From Streptomyces resistomycificus (GTDB lineage Bacteria; Actinomycetota; Actinomycetes; Streptomycetales; Streptomycetaceae): 64,000 nucleotides of DNA. A model generated the notes under the pieces. That model worked only from the letters and a program-made list of their open reading frames with translations, was not told where the DNA came from and made no database searches. Positions 16,650 to 27,773 of the stretch are shown here, in pieces. Positions within the stretch are counted from its first letter, which is position 1; the number at the start of each line of letters is the position of its first letter. Position numbers and translations under genes: made by a program. The DNA lies in the NCBI RefSeq assembly GCF_001514265.1, contig NZ_KQ948988.1, positions 441,395-505,394 on the forward strand. Reading direction: 5' to 3'.

Positions 16650-17510
16650 TCAGGGCAGCAACCCCGCCCTGCGCGCGGCGACGACAGCCTCCCCGCGGGT
16701 ACGCGCCCCGAGCCTGCGCATGGCCGAGCGCAGGTATCCCTTCACCGTCTCGGCGGTCACCCCCAACCGCTCGGCGGCCGCCGCGTTGGTGGCCCCCGCG
16801 GCGACGCAGGCCAGCACGTCCACCTCCCGGGGCGTCAGCCCCACCTCCCGCGCCGGCCCGGTGCCCGGGGACGTCAGCAGCCCGCACGCCGCCAGCAGTT
16901 CGCCCCGCAGCGCCTCGTCGGAGATGCGCGGCGCGAGTGCCCGCAACGCCGCGTGCGCCTCCCGCACCTGCTCCCAGGCGGAGCCGTCCGCCGAGGGCCG
17001 CGCCGTATCCACGCCCGCCGCCGCCACCAACCCCCGCGTCTCGTCCCGCAGACCCCGCGCCTCCTCCCGCAGCACCAGCGCCTGCTCGACGTCCCGCGCG
17101 GCCGCCACCGCCGCCGTGAGAACGCGGTCGCCCAGCGGCCGGGCGTCCCGCAGGGCGCCGTACAGCACCCCGCACACCCGGCGCCGTACGACGACGGGCA
17201 CCGCCACCACCGAGCGCAGCCCCTCCGCGCTGACCGCGGCGTCGTACTCGTGGCTGATCTGCCGTGAGGAGGAGTAGTCCGTGACGGCGCACGGCCGGGC
17301 GAGCGCGACCGCCTTGCCGCCCAGTCCGTTGCCGGAGGTCACCGCGAGGGCGCTCAGGGCGCGCGTGGCGGTGCCGTTCAGCTCACTGATCCGCATCTGC
17401 CGTCGGCCCGGCTCGACCAGACCGCCGAAGGCGACCGGGAGCCCCGTCGTGCGCCGCAGCCGTACCAGCGCGCGCCGGATCTCCACCGACGCCGTTCCCT
17501 CTGCTGCCAC
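16650..17510 (-). CDS. GAF-domain LuxR-family regulator
   Basis: 286 aa. Residues about 5-150 form a GAF-like sensor domain (VAVPVVVRRRVCGVLYGALRDARPL); a C-terminal LuxR helix-turn-helix follows (LTPREVDVLACVAAGATNAAAAERLGVTAETVKGYL). GTG 17510 is preceded by AAGGAG. It is divergent from the acyl-CoA synthetase pair at 17625 with 114 bp between starts, so it probably regulates that operon; the ligand may be an acyl-CoA or free acid, by inference. Confidence 0.88.
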   Translation of the reverse strand: MAAEGTASVEIRRALVRLRRTTGLPVAFGGLVEPGRRQMRISELNGTATRALSALAVTSGNGLGGKAVALARPCAVTDYSSSRQISHEYDAAVSAEGLRSVVAVPVVVRRRVCGVLYGALRDARPLGDRVLTAAVAAARDVEQALVLREEARGLRDETRGLVAAAGVDTARPSADGSAWEQVREAHAALRALAPRISDEALRGELLAACGLLTSPGTGPAREVGLTPREVDVLACVAAGATNAAAAERLGVTAETVKGYLRSAMRRLGARTRGEAVVAARRAGLLP

Positions 17511-17624
17511 GAACTCGCTCCTTCACCGCGGCACACACCCCCGTTCGGGGGTAGTGAGACCTGCATCACGGATTACACGATGGCAGAGAGCCGCCCGGCA
17601 ATGGTCCGGCACCGAGGAGGACAG

Positions 17625-19301
17625 ATGACGACGGCGACCGCGACGGAGCTCTTCCGCAGCGCGCGGGACTTCCTGCTGGAACACCGCGAGGACTACGCCA
17701 CGGCGTACGCGGGCTTCCAGTGGCCCCGCCCCCGGTACTTCAACTGGGCGCTCGACTGGTTCGACGAGATCGCGGACGGGAACGACCGGACCGCGCTGCA
17801 CATCGTCGAGGAGGACGGCTCGGAGATCCGGCTCTCCTTCGCCGAACTGTCCGAGCGGTCCGACCGGCTCGCCAACCTGCTGCGCGAGCGCGGGGTCGGC
17901 GCCGAGGACCGGATCCTCGTCATGCTGGGCAACCAGGTCGAGCTGTGGGAGACGGCCCTGGCCGCCATGAAGCTGCGGGCCGTGGTCATCCCGGCCACCC
18001 CGCTGCTGGGCCCCGCCGACCTGCGGGACCGGGTGGAACGCGGACAGGTGCGCCACGTCCTGGTCAGGGCCGAGGACACCGCCAAGTTCGACGACGTGCC
18101 CGGCGACTACACGCGCACCGCCGTCGGCGGGGTGCCGGAGGGCTGGCAGCCCTACGAGGACGCGTACGCCGCCTCGGCCGAGTTCCTGCCCGACGGGCCG
18201 ACCCTCGCCGACGACCCGCTGATGCTGTACTTCACCTCCGGTACGACGGCCCGCCCCAAGCTCGTGGAGCACACGCACGTCTCCTACCCGATCGGCCACC
18301 TGGCGACCATGTACTGGATCGGCCTCAAGCCCGGTGACGTGCACCTGAACATCTCCTCGCCGGGCTGGGCCAAGCACGCCTGGTCCAACCTGTTCGCGCC
18401 GTGGAACGCGCAGGCTACGGTCTTCCTCTACAACTACACGCGCTTCGACGCGTCCCGGCTGATGGCGGAGATGGACCGCGCGGGCGTGACCACCTTCTGC
18501 GCCCCGCCCACCGTGTGGCGCATGCTCATCCAGGCCGACCTCACCCAGCTGCGCACGCCGCCGCGCGAGGCCGTGGCCGCCGGCGAGCCCCTCAACCCCG
18601 AGGTCATCGACCAGGTCCGCCGGAGTTGGGGCGTGACCATCCGGGACGGCTTCGGCCAGACCGAGACCGCAGTCCAGGTCTCCAACAGCCCGGGCCAGCC
18701 CCTGAAGACCGGCTCCATGGGCCGCCCCGGCCCCGGCTACCGCGTCGAACTCCTCGACCCGGTCTCCGGCGCGCCGGGCGCGGCCGAGGGCGAGATCGCG
18801 CTCGATCTGTCGGCCCACCCGGTCGGCCTGATGACGGGCTACCACGGCGACGCCGACCGTACGGCGGAGGCGATGGCCGGCGGCTACTACCGGACCGGGG
18901 ACATCGGCGCACGCGACGCCGACGGCTACATCACCTACGTCGGACGGGCCGACGACGTCTTCAAGGCCTCCGACTACAAGATCAGCCCCTTCGAGCTGGA
19001 GAGCGCCCTGCTGGAACACGAGGCGGTGGCGGAGGCGGCCGTCGTCCCCGCGCCGGACGAACTGCGGCTCGCCGTCCCCAAGGCCTATGTGGTGCTGGCG
19101 GAGGGCTGGGAGCCGGGACCCGACACCGCGAAGGTCCTCTTCGAGCACGCCCGGCAGGCCCTCGCGCCCTACAAGCGCGTCCGCCGCCTGGAGTTCGCGC
19201 CCCTGCCCAAGACCGTCTCCGGCAAGATCCGCCGCATCGAGCTGCGCGAGGCCACGGCCGCCGGGTCCGACGCCGAGTACCGCGAGGAGGACTTCCGATG
19301 A
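17625..19301 (+). CDS. Acyl-CoA synthetase, AMP-dependent
   Basis: ANL-superfamily ligase, 558 aa, forming an acyl-CoA from a carboxylic acid with ATP. The P-loop-like motif [18 protein letters not shown], motif [11 protein letters not shown], hinge [16 protein letters not shown] and C-terminal lysine region [11 protein letters not shown] are all present. The closest sub-type is the medium-chain/aromatic acyl-CoA synthetases rather than acetyl-CoA synthetase. Start ATG 17625 has GAGGAGGACAG. It overlaps the next ligase gene by ATGA, so the two are coupled. Confidence 0.92.
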   Translation: MTTATATELFRSARDFLLEHREDYATAYAGFQWPRPRYFNWALDWFDEIADGNDRTALHIVEEDGSEIRLSFAELSERSDRLANLLRERGVGAEDRILVMLGNQVELWETALAAMKLRAVVIPATPLLGPADLRDRVERGQVRHVLVRAEDTAKFDDVPGDYTRTAVGGVPEGWQPYEDAYAASAEFLPDGPTLADDPLMLYFTSGTTARPKLVEHTHVSYPIGHLATMYWIGLKPGDVHLNISSPGWAKHAWSNLFAPWNAQATVFLYNYTRFDASRLMAEMDRAGVTTFCAPPTVWRMLIQADLTQLRTPPREAVAAGEPLNPEVIDQVRRSWGVTIRDGFGQTETAVQVSNSPGQPLKTGSMGRPGPGYRVELLDPVSGAPGAAEGEIALDLSAHPVGLMTGYHGDADRTAEAMAGGYYRTGDIGARDADGYITYVGRADDVFKASDYKISPFELESALLEHEAVAEAAVVPAPDELRLAVPKAYVVLAEGWEPGPDTAKVLFEHARQALAPYKRVRRLEFAPLPKTVSGKIRRIELREATAAGSDAEYREEDFR

Positions 19302-20893
19302 GCCAACCGTCGTACACGCACGGCACGAGCGGGACACCGCTGCTCGGCGACACGATCGGCGCGAACCTGGACCGGGCCGTGGCGGCCTGGCCGGACCGTG
19401 AGGCACTGGTCGACGTGCCGTCCGGACGACGCTGGACGTACGCACGGTTCGGGGCGGACGTCGAGCAGCTGGCGGCCGCGCTGCTCGGCGCCGGGGTGGC
19501 CAAGGGCGACCGGGTGGGCATCTGGGCGGTCAACTGCCCGGAGTGGGTGCTCGTCCAGTACGCCACCGCCCGCATCGGCGCGATCATGGTGAACATCAAC
19601 CCGGCCTACCGCACCCACGAGGTCGAGTACGTCCTCGGCCAGGCCGGCGTCTCGCTGCTGTTCGCCTCGCTCGGCCACAAGAGCAGCGACTACCGGGCGA
19701 TGGTCGAACAGGTGCGGGGAAAGTGCCCCGGGCTGCGCGAGGTCGTGTACATCGGCGACCCGAGCTGGGAGGCGCTGCTGCGGCGCGGCACCCCCGGCAC
19801 CCGCCCCGAGGACCTGTCCTGCGACGACCCGATCAACATCCAGTACACCTCGGGCACGACCGGCTTCCCGAAGGGAGCGACGCTCTCCCACCACAACATC
19901 CTCAACAACGGTTACTTCGTGGGCGAGACGCTCTCCTACACCGAGCAGGACCGGATCTGCATCCCCGTGCCCTACTACCACTGCTTCGGCATGGTGATGG
20001 GCAACCTGGCCGCCACCTCGCACGGCGCCTGCATGGTCATCCCGGCCCCGTCCTTCGACGCCGAGGCCACGCTGGAGGCCGTCCAGCAGGAGCGCTGCAC
20101 CTCCCTGTACGGCGTCCCGACGATGTTCATCGCGGAGCTGAACCTCCCCGGCTTCGCCTCCTACGACCTGTCCTCCCTGCGCACCGGCATCATGGCGGGC
20201 TCGCCCTGCCCGGTGGAGGTCATGAAACGGGTGGTCGCCGAGATGCACATGGCGGAGGTCTCCATCTGCTACGGCATGACCGAGACCTCCCCGGTGTCCC
20301 TGCAGACCCGCCGCGACGACGACCTGGAGCACCGCACGGCCACCGTCGGCCGCGTCCTGCCGCACATCGAGGTCAAGGTCGTCGACCCGGCCACCGGTGT
20401 CACCCGGCCCCGTGGCGCGGCGGGCGAGTTGTGCACCCGCGGCTACAGCGTGATGCTCGGCTACTGGAACGAACCCGCGAAGACCGCCGAGGCGGTCGAC
20501 CCCGGCCGCTGGATGCACACCGGCGATCTGGCGGTGATGCGCGAGGACGGGTACGTCGAGATCGTCGGCCGCATCAAGGACATGATCATCCGGGGTGGCG
20601 AGAACATCTACCCGCGCGAGATCGAGGAGTTCCTCCACACCCACCCGAAGATCGCGGACGTCCAGGTCGTCGGCGTCCCCCACGAGCGGTACGGCGAGGA
20701 GGTGCTGGCCTGCGTGATCGCGCGCGACGCGGCCCGGCCGCCGACGCTGGAGGAGGTGCGGGCCTTCTGCGAGGGACGGCTCGCGCACTACAAGATCCCG
20801 AGCCGGCTCGAGATCCTGGACTCCTTCCCCATGACCGTCTCGGGGAAGGTGCGCAAGATCGAACTGCGGCAGAAACACGCGGCGGACGGCTGA
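19298..20893 (+). CDS. Fatty acyl-CoA synthetase, AMP-dependent
   Basis: Second ANL-superfamily ligase, 531 aa, FadD-like. Motifs: [47 protein letters not shown] and [13 protein letters not shown] with the adenylation lysine. ATG 19298 overlaps the stop of the preceding ligase. The two enzymes of one operon probably activate different acids, or the same acid under different conditions. The family is full length and all motifs are intact. Confidence 0.93.
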   Translation: MSQPSYTHGTSGTPLLGDTIGANLDRAVAAWPDREALVDVPSGRRWTYARFGADVEQLAAALLGAGVAKGDRVGIWAVNCPEWVLVQYATARIGAIMVNINPAYRTHEVEYVLGQAGVSLLFASLGHKSSDYRAMVEQVRGKCPGLREVVYIGDPSWEALLRRGTPGTRPEDLSCDDPINIQYTSGTTGFPKGATLSHHNILNNGYFVGETLSYTEQDRICIPVPYYHCFGMVMGNLAATSHGACMVIPAPSFDAEATLEAVQQERCTSLYGVPTMFIAELNLPGFASYDLSSLRTGIMAGSPCPVEVMKRVVAEMHMAEVSICYGMTETSPVSLQTRRDDDLEHRTATVGRVLPHIEVKVVDPATGVTRPRGAAGELCTRGYSVMLGYWNEPAKTAEAVDPGRWMHTGDLAVMREDGYVEIVGRIKDMIIRGGENIYPREIEEFLHTHPKIADVQVVGVPHERYGEEVLACVIARDAARPPTLEEVRAFCEGRLAHYKIPSRLEILDSFPMTVSGKVRKIELRQKHAADG

Positions 20894-20914
20894 CGGGTCG
20901 GTCAGACTGTCGCG

Positions 20915-22033
20915 ATGATCGGCAGACGCACCACCTACCGCATGGCGGACGGCATACGGGTACCCGGGACCTGGCGGCACGTCTTCATCCACAACTTCGA
21001 CTACCACCTGACCGACCTGTTCATCTACGCCGACGGGCTCGTCGACTGCTGGGGCCTGGTCACCCTGGAGCAGTTCGAGGAGAAGCTGCGGTCCGGGTGG
21101 GTCGCCACCGAGCTTCCCGAGGGTGCCGTCGCCTCCGGTCACGAACTCGCCGGCTGGACGTTCGCCGAGCCGCGCACCTGGCTCACCCCCGAGCTGCTGC
21201 TCGCCGAGGTGCGCGACACCGTGGACCAGCTCAACGGGCGGCCCGACTCTACGGACCGCTGCCTGGCCGCCGTCGACGCGTTCCTCGCCGACCGGACGGA
21301 GGAGAGGCGGGAGGCGGCCCGCGACGCCTATCTCGCGATCCCGCGCACGCGGCGCCACTACGCGCTCGGCGACATGGACCGCAAGGACTGGCCGCTGCAG
21401 GTCCTCGTCGCGGGACCGGGCGGCCGCACGTACCGGCCCGAGGACAAGGTGGTCACGCAGGAGTGGTACGACGAGGCCGTCCGCTACTTCGAGAACCGGG
21501 CGAAGCTGTTCTCCGAGCGGTCCGAGCGGGTCCCGGCGGACGGCCCGGTGACCCCGACGGCTCCCGCAATCCAGCTCTACGAGAGCTACCCGCTGAAGCC
21601 GTCCGACGACCCGGACGCCAGGGCCCTGCGCAACAACTACCCGGCCCCCGTCGACGTCGACGGGGTCACCTACCCCTCCGTCGCCCACGCCTACTGGGCC
21701 CTGTCGACGTCCGACCCCGACGTCCGCAGCGCGATCGCCGAGGCGGAACAGGCCTACGCCGCCCAGCAGTTGGCCGCCGACGCCCCCAGGCGCGAGGGCT
21801 GGGAGCAGGCCCGTACCGCGGTCATGACCCGCCTGCTGCGGGCCAAGTTCGCCCAGCACCCGGCCCTGGCCCGGATCCTGCTGGCCACGGACGACGCGAC
21901 GATCGTCTACGACGACGGCGACTCGGGCTACTGGGGCGACAACGGCGGCCGCGGCCGCAACTGGACCGGCCGCCTCCTCGAACTCGTCCGCTCCGAACTG
22001 CACGCCGAGAGCACGGGGATCGGCACGGCCTAG
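20915..22033 (+). CDS. NADAR-domain protein with an extra N-terminal domain
   Basis: 372 aa. Residues about 225-365 match the NADAR/YbiA fold: NNYPAPVDVDGVTYPSVAHAY, then W...VM..LLRAKFAQHP, ILLATDDATIVYDDGDSGYWG and NWTGRLLELVR near the end. NADAR proteins are N-glycosidases acting on riboflavin intermediates or on ADP-ribosyl groups, and some occur near ADP-ribosyltransferase toxins. Residues 1-190 form a separate domain (VFIHNFDYHLTDLFIYADGLVDCWG) that I cannot assign. It starts 21 bp after the ligase operon; the ribosome site is weak. Its stop shares CTAG with the stop of the convergent acetyltransferase gene. Confidence 0.8.
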   Translation: MIGRRTTYRMADGIRVPGTWRHVFIHNFDYHLTDLFIYADGLVDCWGLVTLEQFEEKLRSGWVATELPEGAVASGHELAGWTFAEPRTWLTPELLLAEVRDTVDQLNGRPDSTDRCLAAVDAFLADRTEERREAARDAYLAIPRTRRHYALGDMDRKDWPLQVLVAGPGGRTYRPEDKVVTQEWYDEAVRYFENRAKLFSERSERVPADGPVTPTAPAIQLYESYPLKPSDDPDARALRNNYPAPVDVDGVTYPSVAHAYWALSTSDPDVRSAIAEAEQAYAAQQLAADAPRREGWEQARTAVMTRLLRAKFAQHPALARILLATDDATIVYDDGDSGYWGDNGGRGRNWTGRLLELVRSELHAESTGIGTA

Positions 22034-22563
22034 GGCCGCGGTGACGCCGGCCGGGCGCCGTCCGGCAGGCGCATGCAGACCCGGGGCCAGCGGTCCAGGC
22101 CCAGCTCCCGCTCATGGGCGCGGATCTTCCGCAGACCGGGGGTGAGTTCGGCCTCCTCCAGCACGCGGAAGCCGAGGCGCGCGTAGTACGGCGCGTTCCA
22201 CGGCACCTGAGTGAAGGTGGTGAGCGTGAGGCCGGCCAGGCCCTCCTCGCGGGCACGGTCGGCGGCGTACGCGAGGAGGGCCCGGCCGACGCCCCGGCGG
22301 GCCGCGTCGGGACGGACGGAGACCTGCTCGACGTGCAGGGCGCCGTCCACCGGTTCGCAGACGAGGTAGGCGACCGGTGCGTCAGCGTCGTCCACCGCGA
22401 CCCACGCGCGGCCCTCCCGGCGGTATCGCTCCAGGACGTCTGGGGCGGGTGGCTCGTCGTCGGCGACCGCCGCCATGCCGAGGTCGCGGAAGGGGGCGCC
22501 GGCGGCGCGCTCGATGTCCTGGAGCAGCGGGAGCTCGTCGGCGGTGACGGGACGGATGGGCAT
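22030..22563 (-). CDS. GNAT-family N-acetyltransferase
   Basis: 177 aa with one GNAT fold; the acetyl-CoA pyrophosphate-binding motif is seen as VRPDAARRGVGRALLAYA, followed by APYYARLGFRVLEEAEL. Substrate unknown. It converges on the NADAR gene with overlapping stop codons (CTAG at 22030-22033) and no terminator between them, so the two messages must overlap. Confidence 0.9.
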   Translation of the reverse strand: MPIRPVTADELPLLQDIERAAGAPFRDLGMAAVADDEPPAPDVLERYRREGRAWVAVDDADAPVAYLVCEPVDGALHVEQVSVRPDAARRGVGRALLAYAADRAREEGLAGLTLTTFTQVPWNAPYYARLGFRVLEEAELTPGLRKIRAHERELGLDRWPRVCMRLPDGARPASPRP

Positions 22564-22605
22564 GGGCCGAGTGTCGGCCGTGCGCTCCCGCGGCGCGACC
22601 GGATT

Positions 22606-23286
22606 TCAGGCCCCCGCCGCGTCCAGCTCGTCCGCGTGCGCGTTCACCGCCTGCGGGGTGCCCGTGAGGTCCAGTACGAACAGCGGGACGCCCAGGGCGT
22701 CGGCGCGGGTGCGGGCGTCGGGGGAGTAGCCGGCGAGGGAGAAGTAGACACAGCTCGCGGACTCCGTCATGGCCGTCAGCCACAGGCACTCCACGTCCCG
22801 CCGGGACGCCGGGCGCACGGTGGGCTCGACCTGGGCCAGCAGCCCGGCCGCGGCGAGCCCGATGCCCGCCGGAGGCCGCTGGTCGGCACGGCGGATGTTC
22901 CGGTAGCCGAGCCAGCGCAGGTACAGGGCCGCCGCGGTGACCGCGTCGCGGGCGGTACGGATCGCGACGGGCTGGAAGGCACGGCGACGGACCGGGGCGG
23001 CGGCCTCGGGGCTCGGGACGGCGGACGTCGTGGCCACCGGGACGCGCAGGACCGTCCCGCACCCGCAGCCCAGCTCGGGGTACGGCCACTGGCTGTCGCG
23101 GCCGCAGTCGGCGCACCGCACGGTGACCCACTCCTCGTCCCAGGCGCGGTGGGCGACCGCGGTGGCCGTCCCGTGCCCGTCGAGCGCCGGGGCGACGGGC
23201 GCCCCGCACACGCACGGGTAGGAGGGTGCCTCGTAGAAGTGCTCGCGTCTGCAGGCCGGGCAGCGCACCGACACGCTCTCGGACAT
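22606..23286 (-). CDS. Zinc-ribbon protein with Mrr-like, apparently inactive nuclease domain
   Basis: 226 aa. Two zinc-ribbon-like clusters lie in the first 80 residues (CPAC...CVC and CADC...CGCG). The C-terminal 110 residues resemble the Mrr/restriction-endonuclease-like fold (TAAALYLRWLGYRNIRRAD, AQVEP, CVYFSLAGYSPDARTRAD, VPLFVLDL). In active relatives the core is G-x-D-V followed by Q-x-K; here these read GIGL and AQVE, so the catalytic Asp and Lys seem lost. ATG 23286 is used; ATG 23295 is also possible because GGAGG lies only 3 bases before it. It is divergent from the carboligase gene. The role is unknown, perhaps DNA or nucleic-acid binding. Confidence 0.7.
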   Translation of the reverse strand: MSESVSVRCPACRREHFYEAPSYPCVCGAPVAPALDGHGTATAVAHRAWDEEWVTVRCADCGRDSQWPYPELGCGCGTVLRVPVATTSAVPSPEAAAPVRRRAFQPVAIRTARDAVTAAALYLRWLGYRNIRRADQRPPAGIGLAAAGLLAQVEPTVRPASRRDVECLWLTAMTESASCVYFSLAGYSPDARTRADALGVPLFVLDLTGTPQAVNAHADELDAAGA

Positions 23287-23327
23287 GGCCCCCATCGTCC
23301 TCCAGCCGACCCCCGTTTGTCCTTCTC

Positions 23328-23356
23328 TTGACGGCCTTGGCCCACCCACTTACATT
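23328..23356 (+). promoter_or_regulatory. Probable gcl promoter
   Basis: -35 TTGACG (23328-23333), 17-bp spacer, -10 TACATT (23351-23356). The tandem AllR-type elements begin 3 bp downstream, over the expected transcription start. Confidence 0.65.
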
Positions 23357-23358
23357 AC

Positions 23359-23394
23359 TTCCAGATAGTAGAAAATACTTTCCGCAATGTGGAA
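23359..23394. promoter_or_regulatory. Tandem AllR-type operator before gcl
   Basis: Two 15-bp elements 21 bp apart: TTCC-AGATAGT-AGAA (23359) and TTCC-GCAATGT-GGAA (23380). The second extends to a 17-bp near-palindrome. The same pair with the same spacing recurs before hyi, aceB and allR, and with one degenerate half before the catalase pseudogene. Confidence 0.75.
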
Positions 23395-23478
23395 ACAGTG
23401 CGGGAGGGAAGACACGGGAAGTGCTCACCGCGGGGCGCGACGGGAGTGCGGATCCGACAGCCGAAGCAGGAGTACTCG

Positions 23479-25263
<1,785 letters not shown>

Positions 25264-25282
25264 CGCCGGTCCTCAGCCGTCC

Positions 25283-25314
25283 AGGGGCGGCCCATCCGTG
25301 GATGGGCCGCCCCT
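25283..25314. terminator. gcl terminator
   Basis: Perfect 15-bp GC-rich stem with a 2-base loop, 20 bp after the gcl stop. Confidence 0.85.
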
Positions 25315-25471
25315 CGCGGTGGGTGCCACGACCCGGAGCGGTGCGCCGTCGGTGGGTGCGGAGCCCGCCGCCCCCGTGCCGGCGGGCCCCGCCTGATGAG
25401 AATGTGCCCGGACCCGGGGGCTGGTGAAGCCTCCCGGGCCCGGTTCAGAGGTGGATTTGAGGATTCCGTAG

Positions 25472-25499
25472 CCCACGTACGTCCGGTGACGTACGTGGG
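25472..25499. terminator. Hairpin, terminator of the small gene at 25532
   Basis: CCCACGTACGT-N6-ACGTACGTGGG, perfect 11-bp arms, placed 33 bp beyond the stop of the leftward small gene. Confidence 0.7.
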
Positions 25500-25531
25500 T
25501 CGTGCGGGGAGGTGTGCCCGCGCTGCGGGGC

Positions 25532-25777
25532 TCACTCCTCATGGTGGTCGGACAGCCCCGGCCAGTCGTCGGGGCCGCCGCCCTGCCATTCGACGATGTC
25601 GCTCTCCTCGACCTCGACCTGGTCGAGGTCGGCCAGCCGCAGGAGCTCGACGACGTCGTCCAGGTGGGAGGCGACCCCGAGGTTCTCGTCGTCCCGGGTG
25701 ACGCGGCGGGAGCCGTCCAGGGCGGGGGCGTGGACCACGATGTGCGGGTGCTGCGCGGGGTGTGCTGGAGGTGCCAT
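25532..25777 (-). CDS. Small acidic protein of unknown function
   Basis: 81 aa, start ATG 25777 with AGGAG 10 bases upstream. The sequence begins MAPPAHPAQHPHIVVHAP and is rich in Asp/Glu toward the C-terminus (LADLDQVEVEESDIVEW, DHHEE end). No signal peptide, membrane segment or known motif. It lies downstream of the catalase pseudogene in the same direction and has its own hairpin after the stop. I do not recognise the family. Confidence 0.65.
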   Translation of the reverse strand: MAPPAHPAQHPHIVVHAPALDGSRRVTRDDENLGVASHLDDVVELLRLADLDQVEVEESDIVEWQGGGPDDWPGLSDHHEE

Positions 25778-26076
25778 GCCTTCAGGCTCCTGCGGGCGCC
25801 GGGGATCCGCACCCCGGCGGCCGCCCCGCGCTCGTGACGGAACGCCGAGAGCGCCGGTGCGGAACGGTCCGCGTCCGGCGCTCGTCGTCGATCTGGGACC
25901 GCGGCGGCTGCGACGGAGCCCCGAGGCCCTTCCCTCAGGTCGAGAAGGGGGTCCGGGTCCTTCACCACCGCACTGGCTCGCACGCCGCCGCGGTCCGTTC
26001 CCTGCCCGTGCCCGGTACCGGTCGACCACCCCTCATCCGGGTCGCCGGCGGTCGGGCGCGGTCAGGGAGCTCGAGC
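25778..26076. other. Intergenic, about 300 bp, nothing recognised
   Basis: Stretch between the small acidic-protein gene and the end of the catalase pseudogene. It presumably carries the promoter of the former. No convincing gene, operator or hairpin was found. Confidence 0.4.
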
Positions 26077-26654
26077 TCAGTCCTCGCGCAGGGCGCGGAC
26101 CGCCTCCTCCACGCGCCTGCCGTACTCCGGGTCGGCGGCGTGGAAGTGGGTGAGGTTCTTCTCGATCACGGCATCGAGGGAGACCTGGGACAGGCCACCG
26201 GCGATGTTCGCGACCAGCCGGGACCGCTCCTCCTGCGACATCAGCCGGTACAGCTCGCCCGCCTGGAAGAAGTCGTCGTCCTTGGTGTGGAGGGGAGCCT
26301 CGTGGGTGCCTGTCCAGCCGTCCACCGCCAGCGGGGCCGACAGGGGCCGGCCGGTCTCGGCAGGGCCGTCGTACGAGTTGGGCTCGTAGTTCCTGGCCGC
26401 GCGGCCCTGGGAGTTGGAGGCCATGAGGCCGTCCCGGCCGTGGTTGCTGACCGGCGCGGCCTTCGGGGCGTTCACCGCGAGCTGGGTGTGGCGTGCACCG
26501 CGCGCTCCGGGACGCGCTCGCGGTTGAAGCGGGCGAGCTTCTCCACGAGGTGCTGGTCCTGGAGGAGGAGCGGGCCGCCGGCGCCGGCGGAGGCTGAGTT
26601 CTGGTTGTCGGCGACCGGGGCGCCGGACTCGGTGGTGAGCACGCGCTTCGACAT
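26077..26654 (-). pseudogene. Catalase pseudogene with large internal deletion
   Basis: Remnant of a monofunctional haem catalase. The first 55 residues are intact ([20 protein letters not shown] ... [12 protein letters not shown]) but the frame then runs to a stop near 26472. The C-terminal part continues in another frame from [16 protein letters not shown] to the natural end VEEAVRALRED. About 300 residues are missing, including the catalytic His and Asn and the Tyr haem ligand, and the joint is out of frame. The promoter-side operators remain (26679-26753). Catalase in this position would remove the peroxide made by uricase. Confidence 0.88.
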
Positions 26655-26678
26655 CGTGGACCTTCCGTACGAGAGTCA

Positions 26679-26714
26679 GCGGAGTCTTCGGAAAAGTGCT
26701 TCCGCTTCGTGGAG
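26679..26714. promoter_or_regulatory. AllR-type tandem operator before the catalase remnant
   Basis: TTCC-GCTTCGT-GGAG at 26700-26714, and 21 bp away (26679-26693) an element of which only the GGAA half is conserved. Same layout as before gcl, hyi, aceB and allR, but weaker. Confidence 0.5.
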
Positions 26715-26738
26715 CCTGGGTTTGGGGCGATCTGGACG

Positions 26739-26753
26739 TCAACAATTTGTTGA
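26739..26753. promoter_or_regulatory. TCAAC-N5-GTTGA element before the catalase remnant
   Basis: TCAACAATTTGTTGA, a perfect inverted repeat. On the minus strand it ends in TTGACG, a likely -35 box for the catalase remnant. The same element occurs at 29471, 57591 and 59893. Confidence 0.65.
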
Positions 26754-26761
26754 AGTGGATT

Positions 26762-26819
26762 CCGGGCGGCGCCGACGCCTGGGCGCGACAGGACAGATGT
26801 CAGCGCCGACGCCGCCCGG
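26762..26819 (-). terminator. Probable glxR terminator
   Basis: Ten-base complementary arms CCGGGCGGCG (26762-26771) and CGCCGCCCGG (26810-26819) with an internally structured loop, 17 bp past the glxR stop. Confidence 0.55.
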
Positions 26820-26835
26820 GGCTTGGGGAAGGGCG

Positions 26836-27729
26836 TCAGATCCGGGCGCCGGACAGGCGCTCCACCGCCCGCAGCAGGGCCGAGTGGTCGAGGCCGCCGT
26901 CACCCTGCGCGCGCAGGCCGGCGACCAGCTGGGCGACCACGGCGCCGACGGGCAGGGCCGCGCCGACGTTGCGGGCGGCGTCGGTGACGATGCCCATGTC
27001 CTTGTGGTGCAGGTCGATACGGAAGCCCGGCTTGAAGTCGCGGTGGAGGAAGTTGTCCTTCTTGCGCGTCAGCACGGTGGAGCCGGCGAGGCCGCCGTTG
27101 AGGACGTCGAGGGCCGCTTCCAGGTCCACGCCCGACTTCTCGAGGAAGACCACGGCCTCGGCGCACGCCTGGATGTTCACGGCGACGATCAGCTGGTTGG
27201 CGGCCTTCACGGTCTGGCCCGAGCCGTGCGGACCGCACAGCACGATGGTCCTGCCGAGCGCCTCGAAGATCGGCGCCGCCTGGTCGAAGTCGGCCTGGGC
27301 GCCGCCCACCATGATGGACAGCACGGCCTCGATCGCGCCGGCCTCACCGCCGGACACGGGCGCGTCCAGGACACGGATGCCCCTGTCCGCCGCCGCCTTG
27401 GCGAGGTCGACCGAGGTCTGCGGGGTGATGGAGGACATGTCGATCAGCAGCGCGCCGGCCCTGACGTTCTCCAGGATGCCGTCCGGGCCGTACGCGATGG
27501 CCTCGACCTGCGGTGAGGCGGGCACCATCGTGATCACGACGTCGGCGTCCCGGACCGCCTCGGCGATCGAGCCGGCCGCGGTGCCGCCGGCCGCGGTCAG
27601 GCGGTCGAGCTTGTCCTGCTCCAGGGTGAAGCCGGTGACGTCGTAACCCGCCTTGACCAGGTTCTCGGACATCGGGGAACCCATGATGCCGAGGCCTATC
27701 CAGGCGATCTTGGGGAGGTTCGTGCTCAT
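26836..27729 (-). CDS. glxR: Tartronate semialdehyde reductase (2-hydroxy-3-oxopropionate reductase)
   Basis: Beta-hydroxyacid dehydrogenase family, 297 aa, reducing tartronate semialdehyde to D-glycerate with NAD(P)H. The N-terminal GLGIMGSPMSENL is the nucleotide-binding loop, DAPVSGGEAGA is the substrate loop and GQTVKAANQLIVA contains the catalytic lysine. It follows hyi by 44 bp in the same direction and forms an operon with it. It takes the product of glyoxylate carboligase, encoded nearby, into glycerate. Confidence 0.93.
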   Translation of the reverse strand: MSTNLPKIAWIGLGIMGSPMSENLVKAGYDVTGFTLEQDKLDRLTAAGGTAAGSIAEAVRDADVVITMVPASPQVEAIAYGPDGILENVRAGALLIDMSSITPQTSVDLAKAAADRGIRVLDAPVSGGEAGAIEAVLSIMVGGAQADFDQAAPIFEALGRTIVLCGPHGSGQTVKAANQLIVAVNIQACAEAVVFLEKSGVDLEAALDVLNGGLAGSTVLTRKKDNFLHRDFKPGFRIDLHHKDMGIVTDAARNVGAALPVGAVVAQLVAGLRAQGDGGLDHSALLRAVERLSGARI

Positions 27730-27773
27730 GAGGGTGCCTCTCTGACTGCTGTTCTACGTCTGTGGGTCGCCAC

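Noticed and set aside
19169..22003. Very long open frame antisense to the acyl-CoA synthetase and NADAR genes
   Set aside because: Typical mirror frame of high-GC genes: repetitive Val/Gly/Asp-rich product, no motif, and the sense strand carries complete enzymes.
23389..23478. Longer N-terminus for glyoxylate carboligase
   Set aside because: It would run into the operator; ATG 23479 has a good ribosome site and puts the diagnostic Val at position 51.
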